Assembly (NCBI GenBank): GCA_051650265.1
Contig: JBOFIR010000280.1
Location: 1 to 10,759, forward strand
DNA: 10,759 nucleotides
Origin: JBOFEH01 sp051650265
Lineage (GTDB): Bacteria; Bacillota; Clostridia; Lachnospirales; Cellulosilyticaceae
Direction: 5' to 3'
Each line of letters starts with the position of its first letter. Position 1 is the first letter of the stretch. The notes under the pieces are model-generated. The model searched no databases. It was not told the DNA's origin and was given only the letters and a program-made list of their open reading frames with translations. Both the position numbers and the translations under genes were made by a program. This document shows positions 5,755 through 10,759 of the stretch, one piece after another.

Positions 5755-7224
5755 ATGAGTACATTAAGTGTTTGTCTTATTGCAAAGAATGAAGAAAAAA
5801 ACATCAAAAGATGTCTGGAAAGTATTAAGGGAATTGCAGATGAAATTATTTTAGTAGATACAGGATCGACAGATCTTACAATGAAAATCGCTGAGCAATA
5901 TGGTGCTAAGCTTATTGAAGAACCTTGGGAAAATGACTTTTCAAAAGCACGTAATACTTCTTTGCAATATGCTACAAAGGAGTGGATTCTTGTATTGGAC
6001 TGTGATGAAGAGTTACCTATAGATCAAGGAAAAGCATTGAAAGAACTTTTGGAAAGTAATCCAAAAGAGCAAGCCTTTCATTGTAGGTTAATTAATGTGA
6101 TTACAGGACAATCAGATGTTACAGCTGTCGTGCTAAGAATTTTTAGAAACGATCCTAGACATCGATTTGAAGGAAAGATGCATGAACAGGTAGTAAAGAC
6201 CATTGCAGCGGCGCATGGGGTAGAGAGCATTGTGGCAAAGGATATTACAATCATGCATTACGGGTATGACGGGAATGTTGTCTCACAAGATGAAAAAAGC
6301 AAAAGAAATTTAGAGTTATTAATGGCCTACCCAGAGAGTGAAAGAGATGGCTATTACTACTATGCATTGGGGAATGAATATACAAGGCTAAAGAATCTTA
6401 ATGAAGCAATAGCCTGCTACAAACGTTCTTATGAAAAGACAGAACAAAAGGATAATAAAGTCATCTATTATGCCTATTTAATTTTGCATTGGATGAATAC
6501 TTATTTTAATGCAGGTGAATATGGAAAAATGATTACCTTGTATGAAGAAGTAGAGCAGACACTGCCTTATTTTAGGGATCTGTACCTTATTGCTTCTTTG
6601 GCATATCGAGAAGTAGGGAAGCTATGGAAAGCTCAGGAATTATTAGAGAAGTATATGAGTTGTCAGATGACATATTTTGAATACCCTTCCAATCAATACG
6701 GACATGTGGATGTGAGTAATATTTATGAGGTTACGCGTAAAGAGTGTGTCAAACCGTGTATTATAGGATGCTATCGCATGAGAGAATTTACTCCTGAGAT
6801 CCTAGACGGTATCAAAAATCTTAATGCAGCTACATATTGTACTTATATATTTGTTAGGGAAGAAGATCGAGAGAGACTTCAAGAAGGACTTGAGAAAATA
6901 AGGCGGATGTCAGTAGAAATTATCTTTATTAAAAATGATGCAAAATTACAAGATTTATCTGTACTCTATAACAAGGTAAGGCGTAATTGGTTACTTATAT
7001 TAGAGGAAGATGAAATTATGCCATTTACAGTAGTTAGACTATTACCAGAACTAATAGAGGGAACCTCTGAGAAGTGTTATAATGTCGTGCAAGTTGATTT
7101 GGCGAGTCAAAAAGTAACACAGGTACCTAGGCTAAAATTTATTACAAGGCGCATGGATTTCAAGCAAGAGAGCAAAGATGCAAAGGCAAGTTATATGGTG
7201 ATTTATAAAAAACAAGGGATGTAA
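5755..7224 (+). CDS. GT2 family glycosyltransferase with TPR-like middle and degenerate C-terminal half
   Basis: 489 residues from ATG 5755; an upstream GTG frame start at 5713 is rejected because AGGGAG lies about 9 nt before ATG 5755. The N-terminal GT-A domain (about 1-185) shows SVCLIAKNEEKNI (5-17), ILVDTGSTD (32-40), the ARN motif (65-67), the metal/nucleotide-binding DCDEE (82-86) and MHEQV (142-146). This resembles the SunS-like group of GT2 enzymes with TPRs that glycosylate peptides or proteins in the cytosol. Residues about 195-300 form TPR-like helix pairs (YYALGNEYTRLKNLNEAIACY). Residues 333-489 look like a worn GT-A half, with WLLILEEDE (412-420) in the place of WILVLDCDE. There is no signal peptide or membrane segment. 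The sugar donor and acceptor are unknown; the divergent Thr-rich repeat protein is the obvious candidate acceptor. The next gene begins 11 nt downstream, so they form an operon. Confidence 0.88.
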   Translation: MSTLSVCLIAKNEEKNIKRCLESIKGIADEIILVDTGSTDLTMKIAEQYGAKLIEEPWENDFSKARNTSLQYATKEWILVLDCDEELPIDQGKALKELLESNPKEQAFHCRLINVITGQSDVTAVVLRIFRNDPRHRFEGKMHEQVVKTIAAAHGVESIVAKDITIMHYGYDGNVVSQDEKSKRNLELLMAYPESERDGYYYYALGNEYTRLKNLNEAIACYKRSYEKTEQKDNKVIYYAYLILHWMNTYFNAGEYGKMITLYEEVEQTLPYFRDLYLIASLAYREVGKLWKAQELLEKYMSCQMTYFEYPSNQYGHVDVSNIYEVTRKECVKPCIIGCYRMREFTPEILDGIKNLNAATYCTYIFVREEDRERLQEGLEKIRRMSVEIIFIKNDAKLQDLSVLYNKVRRNWLLILEEDEIMPFTVVRLLPELIEGTSEKCYNVVQVDLASQKVTQVPRLKFITRRMDFKQESKDAKASYMVIYKKQGM

Positions 7225-7235
7225 GGGGAAATGCT

Positions 7236-8366
7236 ATGAAAACCGTATTGATCAGTAGTCTAAAAAACGTAGAGTCGTGGTTATTTGAACGATTTTTAAA
7301 GCAAATAGAAACACTAGATTGTGATGGATTAAAAGTGAGCTATTTCTGGGCGACAGAAAAAGAAGAAATTGTTCCTTTTTTCTTAAGTACGAAAAATGAC
7401 TACCTTTTTTTCATAGATGCACATATGCTGTGTCACCCTAAGCTTCTTAAACACCTGATAGCATTAGAGATGGGGTGTGTGAAAGTTGGGGTTGAGATTG
7501 GGCATCTATTTGGGAGACCCAAAGTCTATCCTTTAGATGAATGTAGCCTTACAGAAAGATTGCACATTCATGAGGGAGGCACTACATTATGTGATGTTTA
7601 TTATCCAGTATTTCCAGTGTTTGAGTATACAGATCTTGAGGCTTTTGATAGATATTATCAAAAGTGGCAACTGAGAGAAGTGCAGCCAAAGAAACTAACT
7701 TTATCCATGATGATTAGGCAACAAGATGAAAAATATATAGGAAAGACAATGAATGAGCTTAAGGAATACCTGGATTTTGCAGTAGTATTGATAGAAGATG
7801 AAGCGAGTCTTGAGGTTGTAAAGAAATATTTTAAGGGGATACCTTATGAAGTGAATTTTATCCCTAGAGAGCTACAAGACGAAAGAAGTAGAAGGATCTT
7901 TCAATGGGAGCAAACAATTAAGACAAAGCCGGAATGGATGCTATTCTTAGATGGTGATGAGCAATTTGAAGAGGAAGGAGGTCAGTATCTCCCGTATATG
8001 ATAAGGGAAGAAGAAGTATGGGTATATAATTTCCGAAGTTATTGCATGTGGGATATGAAGCATTACAGAGAGGATAACATGTGGCAGACACATTTGATTT
8101 ATACACCATTTATGGTGCGATATGACCCATTGTTTGATTACCATTTTGACAATGAGGGTGGTGTAGCAAGGGTGCCTCATAATATTTTAGAGCAGCCTTA
8201 CAAAAGTCTTACCATTAGGATTAAGAAATGGGGATTTGCAGATGAAGAAGATCGTAAGGCGCTTTATAAAGCAAAGTTACTAGGTGATGAGGGGAAAGAT
8301 TATATGGCGATAGTACATTATGTTTCTATGCTTGATAATACACCACATCTTGTAGTATGGGAGTGA
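7236..8366 (+). CDS. glycosyltransferase-like protein with two GT-A-like halves
   Basis: 376 residues, ATG 7236 with AAGGGGAAA ribosome site, 11 nt after the first transferase. The first half (about 1-150) has DYLFFIDAHMLCHPKLLKHLI (55-75), which resembles the end of a GT-A nucleotide-binding core with DAH in place of DxD. The second half (about 153-340) reads like a GT2 domain: LTLSMMIRQQDEKYI (154-168), FAVVLIEDEAS (181-191) and MLFLDGDEQ (235-243), with a canonical DGD at 239-241. It later has histidines near HFDNEGG. No membrane segment or signal peptide is visible, so it should act in the cytosol. It probably works with the upstream GT2-TPR protein, perhaps extending the same glycan. Donor, acceptor and whether the first half is active are unknown. 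A strong terminator follows at once, closing the two-gene operon. Confidence 0.78.
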   Translation: MKTVLISSLKNVESWLFERFLKQIETLDCDGLKVSYFWATEKEEIVPFFLSTKNDYLFFIDAHMLCHPKLLKHLIALEMGCVKVGVEIGHLFGRPKVYPLDECSLTERLHIHEGGTTLCDVYYPVFPVFEYTDLEAFDRYYQKWQLREVQPKKLTLSMMIRQQDEKYIGKTMNELKEYLDFAVVLIEDEASLEVVKKYFKGIPYEVNFIPRELQDERSRRIFQWEQTIKTKPEWMLFLDGDEQFEEEGGQYLPYMIREEEVWVYNFRSYCMWDMKHYREDNMWQTHLIYTPFMVRYDPLFDYHFDNEGGVARVPHNILEQPYKSLTIRIKKWGFADEEDRKALYKAKLLGDEGKDYMAIVHYVSMLDNTPHLVVWE

Positions 8367-8404
8367 AAAGGAAGACAATCTTAAGTAGATTGTCTTCCTT
8401 TTTT
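8366..8404 (+). terminator. intrinsic terminator of the glycosyltransferase operon
   Basis: 15-bp perfect stem (8366-8380 with 8388-8402; core GGAAGACAATC / GATTGTCTTCC), 7-nt loop, T-run to 8404. It overlaps the last base of the stop codon of the second transferase. With its flanking A-run it may also stop leftward transcription. Confidence 0.92.
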
Positions 8405-8748
8405 AGGTGACAAAAGTGTAAGGATGATGTCACGCTATATTAAGGAAAAAAACATAAAAGGCAAGTATACTAGGACTTGTGGGCATGAGGCCATTGAATA
8501 ACCAGGAAATTTTGAGGGGATGCTAAGAGATGGTGTATTGCTTTTTTTCTGACAACCCCCTACAATAATTTGTGACCCTATTGAAATAAATATGAAATGA
8601 TTCTCACATCGTATAGAGGATGCTTGAGTAAGTGATTATAAAAAAGCATAAAACGAATGTATAAGCGGAATGATGGTATAACAAATATTTAGGGTAAAAT
8701 GGTCAGATCTAATAATAGAGAATGAGATTAGGAAAGAGAGGTTTTGAA
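8405..8748. other. intergenic spacer of about 340 bp without a supported gene
   Basis: Only very short frames occur here, such as a 25-codon frame from ATG 8424 without a well-spaced ribosome site. A weak inverted repeat GTGACA (8407-8412) / TGTCAC (8428-8433) and the uppP promoter are the only signals seen. I recognise no riboswitch or tRNA. The length is notable beside the compact spacers elsewhere and could hide a small RNA or leader. Confidence 0.5.
8674..8682 (+). promoter_or_regulatory. extended -10 promoter for uppP
   Basis: TGGTATAAC: TGN element followed by TATAAC (5 of 6). No good -35 is seen at 17 nt. The start near 8689 gives a leader of about 60 nt. A second weak candidate is TTGAGT (8624-8629), 17 nt, CATAAA (8647-8652). 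Confidence 0.45.
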
Positions 8749-9594
8749 GTGGAAACAATTATTTTAATACTACAATCCTTATTACTCGGTGTAGTAGAAG
8801 GGATTACAGAGTTTTTACCTGTTTCATCAACAGGGCATTTAGTTATTTTCCAAAATATCATTGGATTTGAAAGTCCAGTGCCACACTATGTGGAAATGTA
8901 TACGTATGTGATCCAATTAGGAGCGATTCTTGCGGTAATCGTTCTTTACTGGTCGAAGATCAAAGAAACACTTATCAACTTCTTCCCGAAGAAAGTGGGA
9001 TATGAAGCATCAGGATTTAAGTTCTGGCTGATGATTGTCATTGCATGTATTCCAGGTGGTGTATTTGGTATTTTATTTGATGATTTAGCTGAGCAGTATC
9101 TCTTTACACCAGTATCTGTTGCCATCACACTTTTCCTTGGTGGTGTTTGGATGATTTATGCAGAGAAGAAGTTTAGAACACGCGCTGTAGGTGGATCAGA
9201 GCTTAAAGTGACTACAAAACAAGCGATTGTAGTTGGTCTTTTCCAATGTCTTGCGATTATTCCAGGAATGTCACGTTCTGCATCTACAATCATCGGTGGA
9301 TGGATAGGTGGTTTATCAACAGTTGCAGCAGCTGAGTTTTCATTCTTCCTTGCTATTCCAGTTATGGTGGGGATGAGTTTCCTTAAGATTCTCAAAATAG
9401 GGGGATTTGGCACACTTGGTGGACCAGAGTGGATTGCGCTTATCGTAGGTTTCCTCACGTCGTTTGTAGTGGCACTTGTGGTGATTAGAAAATTCATTGA
9501 TTATCTCAAGAAAAAGCCAATGAAAATCTTTGCAATCTACCGTATGATTTTTGCAGTGATTGTATTAGCTGCAGGGTTTATAGGATTATTCTAA
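8749..9594 (+). CDS. uppP: undecaprenyl-diphosphate phosphatase (BacA/UppP)
   Basis: Integral membrane enzyme that dephosphorylates undecaprenyl diphosphate to recycle the lipid carrier for peptidoglycan and other surface polymers (EC 3.6.1.27); extra copies can give bacitracin resistance. From GTG 8749 it has 281 residues, the usual family size. The first signature EGITEFLPVSSTGHL (17-31) holds the conserved Glu17, Glu21, Ser27 and His30. The second, PGMSRSAST (172-180), holds the conserved Arg176. About seven to eight hydrophobic segments follow the family layout. GTG 8749 is preferred to ATG 8722 because AGAGAGG sits 7 nt before it, ATG 8722 has no ribosome site, and family members start close to the first helix. 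No clear terminator separates it from darA 83 nt downstream, though darA has its own promoter. Confidence 0.96.
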   Translation: METIILILQSLLLGVVEGITEFLPVSSTGHLVIFQNIIGFESPVPHYVEMYTYVIQLGAILAVIVLYWSKIKETLINFFPKKVGYEASGFKFWLMIVIACIPGGVFGILFDDLAEQYLFTPVSVAITLFLGGVWMIYAEKKFRTRAVGGSELKVTTKQAIVVGLFQCLAIIPGMSRSASTIIGGWIGGLSTVAAAEFSFFLAIPVMVGMSFLKILKIGGFGTLGGPEWIALIVGFLTSFVVALVVIRKFIDYLKKKPMKIFAIYRMIFAVIVLAAGFIGLF

Positions 9595-9620
9595 AATATA
9601 TATAATTATATAATAAAATA

Positions 9621-9649
9621 TGGAATTTACCTCTTGTACAAGTTATAAT
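9621..9649 (+). promoter_or_regulatory. sigma-A-like promoter of darA, with a palindrome in the spacer
   Basis: Perfect TATAAT (9644-9649), 17-nt spacer and a poor -35 (TGGAAT, 9621-9626). The 10-bp perfect palindrome CTTGTACAAG (9633-9642) lies in the spacer just before the -10 and could be an operator that compensates for the weak -35; that is inference. Confidence 0.5.
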
Positions 9650-9677
9650 AGAATTAACAAGTAAGGAGGGGTAAACT

Positions 9678-10013
9678 ATGAAGCTTATTATTGCAATTGT
9701 ATCCAAGGAAGATGAAAGTATCGTAGCGAAAGAACTTACTAAGGGTGGATTTTTTAGTACAAGGCTTGCCACAAAAGGTGGATTCTTGACTAAAGGAAAT
9801 ACAACATTTATGATCGGTACGCAAGAGGCTAAAGTAGATAAGGCGATTGCGATCATTAAGAAATATAGCCATGAACGTAAAGAGGTTTGCCCATATCCTG
9901 TAGGATCTAGTGAGATGGGTGAATACAGCATCAATAGCATGCATGTTCATGAAGTTATCGTAGGTGGTGCAACAGTCTTTGTAATGGATGTTGAGCGATT
10001 TGAAAAAGTTTAA
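9678..10013 (+). CDS. darA: cyclic-di-AMP receptor, PII-like (DarA/PstA/YaaQ, DUF970)
   Basis: 111 residues, very close to the family length. It is a small cytosolic trimeric PII-like protein that binds the second messenger c-di-AMP; its downstream partner is not well defined. The signature runs from FFSTRLATKGGFLTKGNTT (25-43) into FMIG (44-47). Thr28, Phe36, Leu37, Asn41 and Gly47 fall where ligand-contact residues lie in S. aureus and B. subtilis homologues as I recall them. The second half has the PII-like element VHEVIVGGATVFVMDVERF. A strong ribosome site (AAGGAGGGG) precedes ATG 9678. It stands alone between its own promoter and terminator rather than beside tmk or holB, where it is often found. 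The name follows the B. subtilis gene; pstA is the Listeria/Staphylococcus name. Confidence 0.95.
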   Translation: MKLIIAIVSKEDESIVAKELTKGGFFSTRLATKGGFLTKGNTTFMIGTQEAKVDKAIAIIKKYSHERKEVCPYPVGSSEMGEYSINSMHVHEVIVGGATVFVMDVERFEKV

Positions 10014-10027
10014 AAGTTAAAGTAGTG

Positions 10028-10057
10028 GGGCAGTACTTTTTAGTACTGCTCTTTTTT
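10028..10057 (+). terminator. intrinsic terminator after darA
   Basis: Stem GGGCAGTACT / AGTACTGCTC (10028-10037 with 10042-10051, one G-U pair), TTTT loop, then six T (10052-10057). Confidence 0.9.
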
Positions 10058-10059
10058 GT

Positions 10060-10089
10060 TTGCAAATAAATTACGGAAATTAATAGATT
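10060..10089 (+). promoter_or_regulatory. weak sigma-A-like promoter candidate for the glycosidase gene
   Basis: TTGCAA (10060-10065), 18-nt spacer, TAGATT (10084-10089), each 4 of 6 to consensus. It is the best match in the short spacer after the darA terminator, but weak. No clear catabolite-control (cre) site was found. Confidence 0.25.
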
Positions 10090-10130
10090 ATTCAGATAGA
10101 TATGGTAAGATGATTAAAAGGAGTGATGAA

Positions 10131-10759
10131 ATGAATCTCAAGGAAAGTATGTTACCAGCACCGCTTGATGGTGGTTTTAAGATGGAAGGATATTGGGTAT
10201 GGTGTGGAAGTGTGGTTAAAGGGGAAGATGACAAGTATCATATGTTTGCATCGAGGTGGTCAAAGGAGTTGCCGATGCATCCAGGTTGGCTTTTTGGATC
10301 AGAGATCGTACGGGCAGTATCTGATACACCGGAAGGGCCTTATGTATTTGAAGAGGTTGTTTTAGATCGTAGAGGACCACAGTATTGGGATGGACGTACA
10401 ACACATAACCCTATGATTATGAAGCACCAAGATAAATACTTACTGTATTATATGGGGACAACCCATCCTTTTAGAGAACCACAAGAAGGGGATCAATTTG
10501 GGATTGGCAGTCATCTACATATCTTAGCATGTGCCAATCAGAGAATAGGACTTGCTATTGCGGATAGTGTGTATGGGCCGTGGGAACGCTTTGATGCACC
10601 AATACTCAGCACAAGACCAGATTGTTTTGATAACTTTTTTGTAAATAATCCATCACCTATCGTAATGCCTGAAGGAAATGTGAGCATGATTTATAAGTCG
10701 CGAGAATATAAAAAGGACCTCAGTCAGTGGTATACCTTTGGCGATATGCAAATGAGTAT
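10131..10759 (+). CDS. five-bladed beta-propeller glycosidase, GH43/32/68-like (3' end outside window)
   Basis: ATG 10131 with a strong ribosome site (AAAGGAGTGA, about 7 nt before) opens a frame of 209 codons that runs off the window. Motifs include YWVWCGSVV, KYHMFASRW, EIVRAVSDTPEGPYVFEEVV, THNPMI, YLLYYMGT, IGLAIADSVYGPWERF and NNPSPIV. The repeated D/S-x-x-x-GPW and HNP/NNPSP turns are characteristic of GH43/GH32/GH68-clan five-bladed propellers, in which acids at the propeller centre cleave sugar linkages. No signal peptide is visible, so the enzyme is probably cytosolic and acts on imported oligosaccharides. Substrate and exact family cannot be fixed from this part; the general acid and the other catalytic residues were not assigned. 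Transporter or other sugar genes may follow beyond the right edge. Confidence 0.82.
   Translation, partial: MNLKESMLPAPLDGGFKMEGYWVWCGSVVKGEDDKYHMFASRWSKELPMHPGWLFGSEIVRAVSDTPEGPYVFEEVVLDRRGPQYWDGRTTHNPMIMKHQDKYLLYYMGTTHPFREPQEGDQFGIGSHLHILACANQRIGLAIADSVYGPWERFDAPILSTRPDCFDNFFVNNPSPIVMPEGNVSMIYKSREYKKDLSQWYTFGDMQMS

Noticed and set aside
8424..8501. 25-codon frame in the spacer before uppP
   Set aside because: The only purine-rich stretch touches the ATG and there is no recognisable motif; such short frames are expected by chance.
8722..8748. ATG 8722 as start of uppP
   Set aside because: No ribosome site precedes it, while GTG 8749 has AGAGAGG at ideal distance and gives the normal family N-terminus.

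Overview
The window looks like chromosomal DNA of a low-GC, endospore-forming Firmicute of class Clostridia. The evidence is AT-rich spacers, strong AGGAGG-type ribosome binding sites, a long clostridial-type GluRS, a DarA/PstA-type c-di-AMP receptor and promoter boxes resembling the mother-cell sporulation sigma factors. A Cellulosilyticum-like member of Lachnospirales is my best guess, but this is inference only. I see no rRNA, tRNA, IS element, CRISPR array or replication origin.

Left part (1-3016): a 5'-partial MBOAT/AlgI-type membrane O-acyltransferase gene runs leftward off the window. Divergent from it, gltX (glutamyl-tRNA synthetase) has a near-consensus sigma-A promoter. gltX is followed by a small DUF4870-like membrane protein gene, and a bidirectional terminator closes the unit.

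Centre (3017-8404): this is the most unusual part. A large leftward gene encodes a protein of about 863 residues with a Cys-rich N-terminal region and no signal peptide. It has two long tracts of degenerate 11-residue Thr/Ser/Val/Ala-rich repeats, separated by a non-repeat insert, and a short C-terminal cap. Divergently transcribed from it are two glycosyltransferase-like genes in tandem. The first is a GT2-TPR protein; the second appears to carry two GT-A-like halves. Neither has membrane segments. Both divergent promoters resemble SigE/SigK (mother-cell) promoters. My working model is a spore-surface (coat or exosporium) module: a cytosolic, self-assembling Thr-rich repeat protein decorated with sugars by the neighbouring transferases. 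That model is inference.

Right part (8405-10759): a spacer of about 340 bp with an extended -10 promoter leads to uppP (undecaprenyl-diphosphate phosphatase). Then come darA/pstA (c-di-AMP receptor, DUF970) with its own promoter and terminator, and the 5' part of a five-bladed beta-propeller (GH43/32/68-like) glycosidase gene that runs off the right edge.
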